From Gracilaria domingensis (lineage: Eukaryota > Rhodophyta > Florideophyceae > Gracilariales > Gracilariaceae), in assembly GCA_022539475.1 (NCBI GenBank), contig VCMS01000351.1, positions 1-37,054 of the forward strand: a stretch of 37,054 nucleotides of DNA. The letters run 5' to 3'. A program made the position numbers and the translations under genes. Shown in pieces: positions 11,276 to 22,060 of the stretch (the stretch's first letter is position 1; each line of letters opens with the position of its first letter). Under the pieces are notes generated by a model. It did no database searches and was not told the origin of the DNA. It saw nothing but the letters and a program-made list of their open reading frames with translations.

Positions 11276-12056
11276 TTTCTTTGTTATTATTTCCGTCATA
11301 CGACTCTCGTTTCGCTGCCCTGTTATACAGGTTTCTGCCCGCTAGTCTTGGGACTTATTCCCGTTTATCACCAGTCAGTGCTCCGCAGTGCGGCTCGTTT
11401 GCTGATCCCCTGTTGCTCCCTACCGTTAGGCTGGATATCTCTACTCGCTGTGGCTCGCCGGAACAACCGATACCTACGCCGATTCTTCCCCTTCACCTCT
11501 GACTGCACGCTCAGATCGGGGCCACCCGGACTTACACCCGGCATCGCGCTGGCTCTTCAGAGGGTTCTACTGCTGCATCTACCCCTATAGAGAGCAGGTT
11601 TCGGACACCCTGTCGGTGCGCCTTCCGCGACGCGGCTCTTGTTTGCCCACTCGTGGGATTGCACCACAAACGGGTCTCCCGACCTAGAATCGGCTTTATT
11701 CGCCAACTTTTGTTGGAGTTGGTTCGTTTGTTTGGAGCCCAGATAGTTAGGAATATCCGTTCTTACGGTTCTTTCATTGACCGTTTTCGGAAGTGTTGTG
11801 GTTGCCAATTGGCCCACTGTGTCGGTGAACGATCTCGTCCCGTCGCAGGAGTGGCGCGCCACCTGCCGCTTCTGTGCCCGGTTCGTCCGGCTTGCCGGCA
11901 AGTCTGCCTCCGCTGCCGAAGGACACCCTCGAGTTCCCCGGTAATGGCGCTCCGAAACCGGTTTCCGGGGGCCTCCGTTCTGATAATGGGACCCCACCCA
12001 CTCGTGGGCCAACTGAAGCCGCACCTGCGGCTGATTCCGCCGCAGCGGTTGACGTT
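11276..12056 (+). other. Leader between putative LTR and gag
   Basis: About 780 bp with short overlapping frames but no supported gene. The gag frame opens after a TGA near 11826 and could encode 61 more residues if a non-ATG start or an upstream exon is used. Confidence 0.3.
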
Positions 12057-13598
12057 ATGTCGTCGAGGTCCGACGAGTACACCCTCCGTGAATTAGAGGC
12101 TCAGGTTCGCATCCTGCAGAACTCCCAAGTGGGCCTCATCCCGGATATTACGAAACTCCGGCAACGGCTCGATGAAGCCGATGTCCGCGATGTTTCGAGC
12201 GACGTCCGTGTTTTACGGTCTGATGTCAACCAGATTATGGAACACCGACAGGTGTCGGCTGCCCTGCACGAGCAGGCTTCTGCATGCCTGGACCGCCTGG
12301 CTATCCGTCTGGAGACGGTCCAGCAAATCATCGTATCTGATGCTATTGCGCCGGGAGCCCCGGTTTCTGATGGTTCTCAGCACTCGCGCCGTTTCCGGGA
12401 TCGTCCGGCAAGGAAAAAGGTCAGGGTTGAGTCTGACTCGTCTTCTTCGTCCTCTTCAGAAGAGGAAGCCCAAAATATGGTATCTCTATCCGACTCGTGG
12501 GACAGCGAGAACAATCGCTCTCGCCAGCGTGCTTCCCGTTCGCGGGCTACTGAAGCCACTTCTGGTGTTGCAAAAGGCCTTACAAAAGAACGGAGACACC
12601 TTGGATTGAAAGAACTGAAGCCGACAAATCTACTGTATCGGAAGCTGCTATCGTACCGATATTATCGGCTTGATGACACGACGCCACAGAGAACCCCACG
12701 TGGGACTGGCAAAGTGCGAAATCATCTCCGACAAATGGAGCTCACGCTAAAGCCCCACAAGTTCTCCGGGGAAGATCTAATTCTTGTCTTGGATTTTCTT
12801 GGCCGCTTCGTGGCGGAAGCCGATGTATTTCGGATGAGTGAGGCACATGCCTACATTGCGCTGCCCTACTTTTTGACGGGCGTAGCCGAAGATCAATTCA
12901 ATTCGGTTCGTGGGTCGTCTCGCGCCTCCAAAGGAGAAGTTACGTGCTGGCCGGAAGCGGTACAATATCTCCTGCGCTGTTACGTGACAGGCAATGCGAT
13001 ACAGGGTGCTATACTCGCGCTGCGAGACACGAAGCAAGGAGCTAAAGAGTCGGAAACCGTTTATTCTACCGGCCTCAACAAGGCTTTCCACAGATGTGGC
13101 AACGTGTTCTCCGCAACTGAGCGGTGTACGATGTTTGTTGATGGACTGGACCGATCAATTCGGACGTTGGTAGCCCGTTATCGGGAGAACAAACGCCCGA
13201 TTACCTATCTGGAACTCGTAAAATTTGCCAAAGCTGACGGAGATGCAGCTCGCGCACGCGCTGGTGTCAAGACGCGCACTCGCCGCCTCCTTCATGTAGA
13301 AGGCCGGGACTCTTCTTTGCCTCTATCGCGAGGTTCGGTTCAAGGGGGTTATGACAACCTACACCTGTTACAGGCCGGTGGTTCAATGCCGACTACGGAG
13401 TTGCCGTCAACGACGGAGCCGTCTACTGTTGACGTAGACCGAGCTCTGTACACCGGTCAACACGTTCCGGCTTTGCACGTGCCACACGCTGGTGGATATC
13501 GCAGTCAACGCCCTGGTTGGAGGGATCCCTATCCTCCACGACAGGAGCGCCGTCAGCCGAACCCGAATCTTCTCCGGCACCTTATTTGCCACACCTGA
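12057..13598 (+). CDS. gag: Retrotransposon Gag-like protein
   Basis: Start chosen at the first ATG in the frame (MSSRSDEYTLRELEAQVRI); 513 residues. An N-terminal coiled coil (about residues 10-100) is followed by an acidic Ser patch (SDSSSSSSSEEEA), then a basic linker. The Gag core begins near LKPHKFSGEDLILVLDFLGR and contains AHAYIALPYFLTGVAEDQF, WPEAVQYLLRCYVTG and FVDGLDRSIRTLVARYREN. This order of helices matches the Retrotrans_gag type capsid domain (several family motifs recalled, not searched). No CCHC zinc knuckle is visible. The protein would package the retrotransposon RNA in cytoplasmic particles. Downstream there is no reverse transcriptase or integrase, so the element is either non-autonomous or truncated. 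Confidence 0.7.
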   Translation: MSSRSDEYTLRELEAQVRILQNSQVGLIPDITKLRQRLDEADVRDVSSDVRVLRSDVNQIMEHRQVSAALHEQASACLDRLAIRLETVQQIIVSDAIAPGAPVSDGSQHSRRFRDRPARKKVRVESDSSSSSSSEEEAQNMVSLSDSWDSENNRSRQRASRSRATEATSGVAKGLTKERRHLGLKELKPTNLLYRKLLSYRYYRLDDTTPQRTPRGTGKVRNHLRQMELTLKPHKFSGEDLILVLDFLGRFVAEADVFRMSEAHAYIALPYFLTGVAEDQFNSVRGSSRASKGEVTCWPEAVQYLLRCYVTGNAIQGAILALRDTKQGAKESETVYSTGLNKAFHRCGNVFSATERCTMFVDGLDRSIRTLVARYRENKRPITYLELVKFAKADGDAARARAGVKTRTRRLLHVEGRDSSLPLSRGSVQGGYDNLHLLQAGGSMPTTELPSTTEPSTVDVDRALYTGQHVPALHVPHAGGYRSQRPGWRDPYPPRQERRQPNPNLLRHLICHT

Positions 13599-14340
13599 TA
13601 CAGGCATGGACACATCGCTCCGAATTGTTTAATGCCCATACGGGATATGGCAAAGATCGTGCCTCAATACGAATCGTTGACGCCCGCCGAACGGGAACGC
13701 GTTCCCGACAAATCGTACCTTCGTGCGAAGGCGGAGAGGGAGCCTGGAAACCAGGAAACGGTGCCATCGAACTGTGGAAACTGTAGCCGCTCCTGCGGAA
13801 TCGAAACCTCCGCAGATTGGCGGCGAAGCTCAGAAAAACTGAGCATGGGAGCCCCCAACAATGGAGAAACGCCCCAAGTGACGGGGTCTAGCGCGCCTGA
13901 GGCTGAGAAGCCTCGCTCCCCGGTCACAATCCTTTCGAGGAAGATGGCCACTACAGACGTAGACTCTGAGCACCTTGGTGTCTTGCGTCGCCCGTGGGTA
14001 CGGTCTAAGAATAGCCGGTCCCCGGATAGAGTCCTGGTCATGGCGCGTCTGTCTCTTGCAGATGCTAGTTTTTGGCGAGGGTCGTCCAGAAATTGGCAAG
14101 GGTCGTCCAGTAAATTTTTTGAAAAAATATCGAGATCAATTATTTCAAAATCTGCAGATAATTGCTTGGGTCGTCCAGAATCGCTGTGCAGTAAATACTG
14201 GTGGGTTTTCCACTCGTGCTAGTTCTTTAGTCGAGGGCTACCTGAACTGTATTTCGCGAAGTCTAGGTTCAGTTTCCATTAAGGTGCACATTACACGATA
14301 CCTTCTGCGGAATGATACCCTGCAACGCATGGAATACTAG
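13560..14340 (+). other. Decayed region after gag; possible protease remnant
   Basis: At 13597-13620, one base off the gag frame, the sequence reads DTGMDTS, which resembles the retropepsin active-site pattern D-T-G-x-D-x-S, then stops at 13627. The following ORF, 13632-14222, is polar and unrecognised. At 14078-14175 the phrase GGGTCGTCCAG recurs three times (near 14080, 14099 and 14168). No polymerase domains are found. Confidence 0.3.
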
Positions 14341-14471
14341 TGCTAGTACAGATGATGCCCATTATGAAATCATACCGTTTTATTCGTATCTATTCTTCTA
14401 TCGACCGCTTTTGCTAACCACTACTTCGCTATATTACATGTACCATTTCCCCATGATGGAGCGGGCGTAGG

Positions 14472-14628
14472 CGCAATCTGCGGCAGATGCCGCAGACTGC
14501 ACGTCCACCATCGGCTGTATCGGTAGAACAAATACGCACTCCGAGAGGATGAGGCGCGAAGCGCCTCATCCTCTCCGTTCCTCATGTAGGGAACCATGCC
14601 CAGATGCATGGTTCCCTACTTGAGGAAC
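14472..14628. repeat. Cluster of three strong hairpins
   Basis: Three inverted repeats follow each other. The first is imperfect, centred near 14486 (TCTGCGGCA / TGCCGCAGA). The second has perfect 15-bp arms, 14543-14557 and 14561-14575, with a GAA loop. The third has 23-bp arms, 14577-14599 and 14606-14628, with one mismatch. They lie in an otherwise gene-free 1.2-kb interval upstream of copy 1 of the large element. Confidence 0.85.
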
Positions 14629-15074
14629 CTGCACCTGCAACTCGTGAGCTACCTCCGCATCAAAAGTCATTTACCTGTATACGCAAGCAGAAAGTATCCA
14701 TAAGTTAGTCAATGATCCGTTGGATACATTTGAAATGCGATGGAACGTACCATTGATAAAGAAAAACAGAAACGTTGCGCTAGAAAAGTCGAGGGACCTA
14801 GTAACTCGCAAAAGTAACCCAAAGCCTTTTTCCTGCCGTTTACATGTCGCAGAGCGCGAAGAGACGTGGTGAGGATTGGTTAGTATAGAACAAAGATACG
14901 TAGAAGGAAATGGAAGCACGTACGAAAAGACTGCACGGAAAGACTGCACGGAATACATCCGTGAGATACGGATGCTGTCCGCTTTATGGAGGCGTCCGAC
15001 GAGGGCGGAGAAAGAGAATGAGGTACGCTTCATGTCCGCTTAATGGAATCCATTCTCAGCACGCTACTTCGTAA

Positions 15075-15139
15075 TCCGTCGTACTTTTTTCCGCCCTCGC
15101 ACTTCGTAGCGAGTGCGAGGGCGGAAAAAGTACGACGGA
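15075..15139. repeat. Long hairpin, 28-29 bp arms
   Basis: Arms 15075-15103 and 15112-15139 are complementary apart from one extra T in the left arm, with an 8-nt loop (TCGTAGCG). Overlapping short ORFs (15043-15307) are likely by-products. The hairpin sits about 365 bp upstream of the transposase start and may be part of the element's left end. Confidence 0.85.
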
Positions 15140-15503
15140 GCGGAGTACAACGCGAGGATGGCACGGATCACGACGGTAACAAAAGATCGAACGTCGGACG
15201 GGCGGGAGCGGCGGCGGAGGGAAGAGATTTATTTTTCTGTGCGAGATTGGACAAGTGTACAGCGTACAACGTTGGGAAACCAGAGGATTATAACCAGTGG
15301 TAGATAATACGAGAAGTACAGCCTTGTGTTGAGGTCGACGTGTACCTACGTTCCTTTTTGAACGAAAGCACGTGATTTAAACTCAAATTATATTCTCCGT
15401 TCTGAGCAAGACGTCGATATTGACTGTCGCTCGACCTCCTTCTCCCTTCGGACGCCCTTTCCTTGCAGTCTTTGTCGTCGTTTCTCGTTCATTTCTTCTT
15501 CCC

Positions 15504-18500
15504 ATGGTCTACTACTGTACACATAAGAAGCGTGGGTGCCCCTTCGTTACTCGCCGAGGAGTCTTATCTCTTCAACAGCATGTCAACCATTGCCCGTTTC
15601 GTCTGAAAGCAGCGCTGGAAGACGACAATAGCCGGGCCATTCGGAGAAGCAAGCGTCTCAAGCTTTCCGCGCCCGCGCCCGCATCTTCCGAAACGGTCAC
15701 TGCCCCTTGTCGCCTTCCCGAGCCTCCAGTGTCCGAGGACATCGTCGACCCCACTCCGTGCGCCCCTCCCATTCCGGACAATTCGCATTGTGTTTCTCCT
15801 TCCCCGGGTCCCGCGTCATTAGAGCGAGAACACGGAAGCAGTTCCCGCCCAGTGCCTTCTGAGGAGGCCCTTGGTGATTTGCATATGGATTATCTCACGG
15901 TTTGTCTGGCTTCAGTAGCTTCCAACCTTGGTCATCGTGAGGCGGACGAGCTAATTGGGCTATTTCGGGACCCGCGATTCTCGCAAAAGCGATTCAACGA
16001 GACCATAACAAGTTCCAAGCGCTGTACAGAACTGAAGAACGCCATTTTCGAACGATACGCCTCAAAGGACGGTTTCAATCGCAGAACTGTCTCGCCAGAA
16101 GGATGTAAGTTCAACGCCACCCTGTACACGAGGGACCCCGTTCAGACACTTGTGAAACAGCTGCAGATGGCTAACAACGAAAACACATTCTTCCACCCTA
16201 TACCTCAGACCCACTCCACGAAAATATCTCACCCCATGTCCGGCTCTCTCGCAAGAGACGCCACCTCAAAACTTGAGGAAATGGTCATGGGCTCTTTGGA
16301 TAGTAGAATAGTGTGGTACTCCCAAGAAATAAGTTACAGTGAATCTTTCGTAGGTCTTCTGCAGGTATACACCGATAAGTCTTCAACAACTCTAAAGCAA
16401 ACATCGGTTACCGCCTATCCTCTTCACCTCATATTTCTCAACTTCTCCGACGAGCTTCGCCGTAAGTGTATCCGTGATGACCTCACAGTAGTGGCATACT
16501 TCCCTACCACACTGATCGAGGTTTCCGCATCTGAAGCAGACGCAATGCCATTTGTTTCTAGCAAGTCTCTACGCGAGTCCAGGATGCAAATCCTTCAAGA
16601 ATCTCTTCGTCAAGTCCTGGAGCCCATTCTAAATCTCACGCAGAAAGGTTTTCAGTTCATCGGGGAAGACAAACTAAGTCGAGTGTGCCATCCTCTGCTT
16701 GCAAGTTATTGTGCGGATATTCCTGAGGCTAAGGACATTCTGTCCATTCTTCATGGGACCAAAACGGAAAGCCCGTGTCATAGATGCAAAGGCCCTCGCT
16801 CATCTTTATGCAGTCCTATTCCCACCTCATTCATCGGACGTTCTCAAAAGCACACGAAAAGCATCCGAAAGACATACACAGCTATCTTGCAACATGCACA
16901 AAAAGACGAGGCGGAAAGACGTCCTCGTCGTGCGAGGGAGAGGAGATCTCAAAAGGATACTCTGATGCATTCAAATTCCATATCTCTCATTCCTTCGTTC
17001 CTCGAAACTTCCGTAAGCCTTGGAATGATCCCGGGATTGTCTCCATACAGTCTGTTCTCATTCGAACCATTACACAACTTGCATCTCGGCATCTCAAAGT
17101 TGATAAAAACGGCCACAATCGAGAGACTGCAGTCAGACACCCTGTGCACCACAATAGGAACATCTGCATCGCGTTCATTTCGAACGATACGCACCCAACT
17201 CCTCAACCATGCAAACGCAATTCTAGCTGCCATAGAACGCGATTCTCCTGCCAAAGGTTTACATATCGATTTCTCCACGCAGGAGAAAGGCAAATCTTTG
17301 AATGGTATCTTCACGAAAGACGGTCTCCGTGGAATGCTGGAGGCCAAAAACTACAAAGCACTTGACATGGTCTTTCCCTTCATAGGAGCATTCTTTGACA
17401 TATGCTGTGGAGAACAGGACGTTGCCCCAATCACAACCGTTTTCTCTCAGTATTCGGACTTGCTCTCGACCTTATTCAGATACAATCGTGACCCGTATTG
17501 GACTGAAAACTGTCTCCTGTGTCTTAGTTCGGAGATTGAAGCCTTCAAGCGTTCCGCAACAAAGACTCTGGCGGATTTTCATCCCTCCAGACTGGAAACT
17601 CTGAAGTTTCATCTTCTCGATCATCTCGTGGACGATATTCGCCGTCTGGGAAGTATCAAGTACTACGACGCAGGCATATACGAACATGCACACCTGCTAT
17701 TTAAGAGACACTACAAAAAGACGTCCAGAAGAACAGCAACGGCTGTGGAGGAGACTATTCGCTCCATTGAGCACGGACATGTTAGAAAGCAATGGAATGG
17801 CAATACTCCTTACCAGCGTAATCCAGGTTTACCAGGAACTTCCACACAGCTTCCTCGGTTTGCAATGAGAGGGCGTTCTTTCACTTTACGAGCTCTTCAA
17901 CATTGTGTTTCAAGTATGTCCAGTTCAAAAACATGGACTGCTGTTAGAGAGATGTTCTCAAGTATGGACACAAGGTCGATTCTTGATCAGATTGGTGAAC
18001 AGGCCCTTCCTCCTTTCCTCAGTCTCGTGAAAGAAACACTGGATGAGCACTCTATTACATACTTCTCAGAAAAGACAAGGATAACTCTGGTGAATTCGGC
18101 CCTCGTGAAAGGCGGTTTCGTTCCGACTCTTGAACACTTCGATTCGTCTTCTAAGGCACTTAAGCTTGGACGACCCAAATACCCCATCATCCAACGTGTC
18201 TTCGCTTCTCCAGCATTTGGTCCCAGTAGAAAGCCAAAGTTTTCCACTGTATTGGTAAGCGGAGAAGATTCAGAGACTTGGGTTGCCCAGGTAGTCGCTC
18301 TGATGTCGGCCACGTCGCGATTCGGAGCTATTGCAAAGGTCGCGTATTGTGCTAAAAGTGGCGGATCAAGTGGGTGTGAAGCGCTAGTTTTCTCTAGTTT
18401 GATATGTGTGCACGGCGTGTGCAGCGAAATCACTGCCAGAAGAGCCGGGAGGAGTGCTTTCGAAGGTCTCCGGAGGGCGCCAAAATGTGGCCAGAACCTT

Positions 18501-18530
18501 CCCGCGGGCGGAGGGGGTCGGTCGTGTTAG
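15504..18530 (+). pseudogene. Plavaka/KDZ-like transposase, copy 1, C terminus replaced
   Basis: Start chosen at ATG 15504 (CCCATGG context). An N-terminal C2HC finger is visible: C5-X6-C12-X13-H26-X3-C30. A Ser/Pro-rich linker follows, and then the conserved body from about 15886. Body motifs: LLQVYTDKSSTTLKQTSVTA with the likely first catalytic Asp, SYCADIPEAKDIL with the second, CHRCKGP (zinc pair), LFSFEPLHNLHLGISKLIK, and KFHLLDHLVDDIRRLGSIKY leading to YEHAHLLFKRHYKKTSRR with the likely catalytic Glu. These follow the Plavaka/KDZ transposase layout. At 18304 the frame leaves the transposase and reads 75 unrelated residues of non-coding element DNA, because 6.27 kb is deleted relative to copy 2. 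About 126 C-terminal residues are missing, so the protein is probably inactive. About 32 residue differences from copy 2 over roughly 807 aligned, no indels. Confidence 0.8.
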
Positions 18531-19240
18531 GGTAGCTACCCTACCACGACCGGACCCCCCGCCCGCCGGCACGTTTTGGGCGATGTTTTGAAAAATGTGC
18601 GATATTATGCCCGCGGGCGGAGGGGGTCGGTCGTGTTAGGGTAGCTACCCTAACACGACCGGACCCCCCGCCCGCGGGCACGTTTTGGACGATTTTTTGA
18701 AAAATGTGCGATTTTATGCCCGCGGGCGGGGGGGGTCGGTCGTGTTAGGGTAGCTACCCTAACACGACCGGACCCCCCGCCCGCGAGCACGTTTTGAATG
18801 ATTTTTTGAAAAATGTGCGATTTTATGCCCGCGGGCGCGGGGGGTCGGTCGTGTTAGGGTAGCTACCCTAACACGACCGGACCCCCCCGCCCGCGGGCAC
18901 GTTTTGGACGATTTTTTGAAAAATGTGCGATTTTATGCCCGCGGGCACGTTTGGACGATTTTTGAAAATGTGCGATTTATGCCCGCGGGCGCGGGGGTCG
19001 GTCGTGTTAGGGTAGCTACCCTAACACGACCGGACCCCCGCCCGCGGGCACGTTTTGGACGATTTTTTGAAAAATGTGCGATTTTATGCCCGCGGGCGGG
19101 GGGGTCCGGTCGTGTTAGGGTAGGTACCCTAACACGACCGACCCCTCCCGCTCGCGGGCACGTTTTGGCCACATTTCGGCGCCTTCCCGGGACCTCCCAA
19201 AACACGCCGCCCCGCAGTGATTTCGCTACACCCGGCCGCC
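18415..19240. repeat. Palindromic hairpin array, copy 1 (six palindromes)
   Basis: Six near-identical hairpins centred at about 18535, 18644, 18753, 18862, 19015 and 19123, period 109 bp. One interval is longer by a partial unit. Core: a 32-bp perfect palindrome, GGTCGTGTTAGGGTAG joined to its complement. The core is flanked by a G run on the left and a C run on the right, and outside these by CCCGCGGGC / GCCCGCGGG. The spacer is AT-rich (GATTTTTTGAAAAATGTGCG). The module as a whole is bounded by inverted copies of an AGCGAAATCACTGC... sequence (18423 on, and 19190-19225 on the other strand). First and last cores carry single changes. ORFs reported through this array are artefacts. Confidence 0.95.
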
Positions 19241-19586
19241 GGTACGTTGGCGCCGCTGTCCACGTGTATTCGCTGGAGTAGGCTGTACATGGAAGTAAAT
19301 GAGTGTTCTCTTGACTACTATGCAAAGCATTTGAAGAGCATGATTAGAGAGCGCGACCATTGCTCGCGTGAGTCATCATTGCGCGAACTCCACGACTCTA
19401 AAGCGTACAATCAGCGTGCGAGCGGCCACGGACAGGACACGGACGAGACTGGCAGTGCGCTGGGAGGAGCTGCCGAAAGCGGGGGTGCCCAGCGTAAGTC
19501 GCCATTTAAAAGGCTCGCATCCGTTCTTGTATCGTCCAGAGCGAACGTATTGTTGATATAACCTTTCACTGCAATAGCTGTTCAAC
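19206..19586 (+). promoter_or_regulatory. Promoter/5' region of ParB-like gene, copy 1
   Basis: Nearly identical to 34250-34630 of copy 2. It contains a TATA-like CATTTAAAAGG near 19503 about 80 bp before the ATG. Apparent ORFs here are not conserved as proteins and are probably non-coding. Confidence 0.5.
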
Positions 19587-20705
19587 ATGAAGCCAACTCG
19601 TGTTCGAAAGCGTACGCAAAGCGTGACTCCTCGCACTCGGCGGAGCACTCGATTATTGCAAGGTGGAATGCGGGTTTCTCTGCAGATGGATATTGAGAAT
19701 GAAGGAAAGGTGATAGTAGGGTAAGCGTTTTGCATGGAATTGGAAGTGTTCTACGCCGCGATTTGCTCGGGAAGCAATTGGACCCAGGTCTTGTGATGGT
19801 TCATAATATTCTCATCATTCGAAGCGGTCAGACGTTCTACCCTTACCGGGCGGAGGGCCTGGATCTTCCACAATATATCCAGGATCTCCGGACGGCCGCT
19901 CCTTGGGATGGGAAAATGATGGAACCGGTGGCAGCCAGCATTCCGGCGTCCAAGCGAGGAACGGTGAGCGCTATGAGTGAGGTGATGACGCCGACAAGCC
20001 GCACGGAGCCAATTCAAAGTTCATCAACACCGAGAGGTAGCGCATCAGTAGCACCTCCACGGGCAGGTCCGTCGTCTGTTACGAAGCGGTCTATGAAGAC
20101 GAGAGCATCCCCAGCTACGAAGCGGACAGGTCAAACAAAGTCTACCTCCGTTACGAAGCCCACTGCGTCGAAAAGGGCTTCTCCTGCGATGAATCAAACC
20201 GTCGACACAAGGGGATCTTCTGCGTCGAAACAGACGGTTCAGCAGGGGACGGCTGTGCAAGAGGAGGAAGATGAGATCATAAAAGGTCCCTTCCAGACGC
20301 GGATGCGCAATCCGCACAAGGAGCTGGTCCATCTGTACCCCAAACTGCTGCACCAGAAACTGCGGAGCAGCAGGACGATGACGTTGTGCTTCTGTCCGCA
20401 AGAATGGCACGTTCAAGTGTTTCTGGCGAGCGGTCTGGAACACAAGGGACACCTACTCGGAGCAAGACGTACAGACGAATTCGTCAGAAGGTACCAAAGG
20501 TGAACCTCAATTCCAATTTCTGTACAACAAACTGTGGCAGTGGAGAGAAGAAGTGGATTCTGCTATTGGAGACCTGTTGCAGAAGATGGATGCGTTTGTT
20601 ATCTATCCCGGCGATAAAAGTTGCGAAATTGTGGATAACTTCCGGTTTTCACTTCGACAGTCCATTGTACGTGAAGTTAAGGAACAGGTCATTTCGATAA
20701 AGTAA
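19587..20705 (+). pseudogene. ParB-like element gene, copy 1, decayed and internally deleted
   Basis: Same N terminus as the 34631 gene (MKPTRVRKRTQSVT). Lesions seen by comparison: a TAA at 19722-19724, a 1-nt loss near 19728, and a 1-nt loss in a C run near 20289, with further small indels. Similarity to copy 2 stops at about 20511, just before the ParB domain would begin. The sequence then continues with a different open stretch (20514-20705; KLWQWREEVDSAIGDLLQKM, ending VKEQVISIK and TAA). That stretch may be the true C terminus of this gene, brought in by a deletion; copy 2 runs off the window before it could be checked. Confidence 0.75.
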
Positions 20706-20762
20706 CTTTTATGTTTAACTTCTCTAAAAGGTTTACAACACCGAAAAGTCATGTTTCTAACC

Positions 20763-21663
20763 TCAAAGCTGGGGGAATGGGGAGGGGGATAACTTTTCCT
20801 TAACAACGTTGACGTAGTTTGTATGAAAAGGAGCGGGGTCACCGCCTACAATGTTTCTTTCTTGGCGGGAAAAGTCGTAAAAGTACGCGTTCCTAAACTG
20901 AAAGTCGGAGAAAGAAGTAGGAAGCCAACGAGAGTTTTCCCATATGCAAGAAGTCGCCCAACGGTCTCTTCCAGGTTGAAAGTAGTACCTGTCTTAAGCG
21001 AAACTATCTTCAACAGCTCTTTCATTATTGTGAGCACAACCGTACTGCACTCCGTAGCGACTACGTCCATGGGAATGAAACCTCTTGAGGCCCCGACGAT
21101 GTTGAACGCTGATAGCCACACGAGCTTCTCATAATAGCTTACGAGAAATGTGTCTTCGTCGACAACCCCGCAAGTGAGACCCATAGACCTAAACCTGTCT
21201 GCAACGTTGGAGGCCCACTTTCCTGTTGCGACAGTGAGACCATCCGGACTTTGAGGAGTGACACCATCCTGCGGAGCTGCGTTTCTTGAGGGGACACCAA
21301 CGTATAGGACAACTTTTGAACATGTGTCCACACCGAGCTTCGAAACCAATGGTATGATGTCTCCATTCTCGAAGAAAACGAGATTCTCTCTGAGCGAATA
21401 AGGGCAAGCCTGAATTACGGTCTCCAGGGTGTTCGTTCTTTCACAAACTAGTATCGGTACATCAGAAAGATGAGAGGTAGCAGCCATGCTGCAGAATTCG
21501 TGTGCGGAAATGACCGTATCTTCTTCGTTCGCCAGCATGGTACCTATACGCCCCTTCCAACAATAACGGCCCGAGTCCTTCGGGCGGGAGATGAGGCCTG
21601 AGGGACGTCAGAGTATCTGGGACTCGGAGGCGGAGTGGGAGGCATGTCGCACTGGGAGTTCAT
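20763..21663 (-). pseudogene. Ketopantoate reductase-like gene with two 1-nt lesions
   Basis: From ATG 21663 a Pro-rich leader (MNSQCDMPPTPPPSPRYSD) runs into a Rossmann start, TRAVIVGRG, and then hits a stop. One base off, IGTMLANEED continues, so the dinucleotide motif GxGxxG is split by a 1-nt loss at about 21550. The middle has LVFFENGDIIPLV and the C-terminal part has YYEKLVWLSAFNIVGASRG, which resembles the conserved Lys-containing helix of PanE/ApbA-type reductases. A second 1-nt loss near 20922 pushes the frame out; in the neighbouring frame FQFRNAYFYDFSRQ continues to TGA at 20763. The family reduces ketopantoate to pantoate with NADPH. Family call is moderate. It is a host-type gene, now broken or misread. 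Confidence 0.5.
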
Positions 21664-22060
21664 TGCAAGTGTTCGAATCTTTTTGTGTGACGATAGAAAT
21701 GGAAGATGGGGCGGAGAACTGCTGGGGTAAAGAGTGATACTTAAGTAAAAACGGTTAGGAAGCGCAGAACGGGAACATGGTTCACTTTGTGAAAGTGAGC
21801 GAAATGTATGATATGTGATTGTACTGAATGAATGATAGGGCTTGTATGAGACGACAAGCCACAAAGTGTGATGATGTTTTATGAAAGGTAGGTGGAAGAG
21901 TAGAAAGTGTGCAATGAATGAAACTGATTTCGAACCTGAGTTGTAAAGTAGTTGTAAAGTACGAGTTACGGGGAGCTTGAATACAGGATGAAAGGAGCCA
22001 TTTTGGCTTCATAAATGACGTGAACGGGTTTTATAGCTTCAATCAGATTGCCATAATTGA
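21664..22060. other. Gene-free spacer
   Basis: AT-rich, between the 5' end of the reductase-like gene and the epimerase fragment. I looked for the N-terminal part of the epimerase on the plus strand and did not find it. Short minus-strand frames look random. Confidence 0.5.

Larger units (their letters stand above)
15504..20705. mobile_element. Large Plavaka-type element, copy 1 (deletion derivative)
   Basis: Collinear with copy 2 except for missing the segment equal to 26808-33080, and diverging again at about 20511. Outer ends were not identified; the coordinates cover only the genes. Confidence 0.8.

Noticed and set aside
16699..17868. Internal ORFs inside both transposase copies (16699-16965, 16784-17365 and the 25.2-26.4 kb equivalents)
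   Set aside because: They recur in both copies only because the DNA is nearly identical; the main frame carries the catalytic motifs.
18500..19170. CRISPR-like array
   Set aside because: Repeats are themselves palindromic, about 109 bp apart, with conserved spacers, and the context is eukaryotic transposon DNA.
18500..19170. Telomere or interstitial telomeric repeat
   Set aside because: TTAGGG occurs once per palindrome arm, not as a tandem run.
18415..19281. ORFs across the palindromic arrays (also 33181-34325)
   Set aside because: They translate repeat DNA on both strands with GRVRVATLTRPDPP-type artefact peptides.
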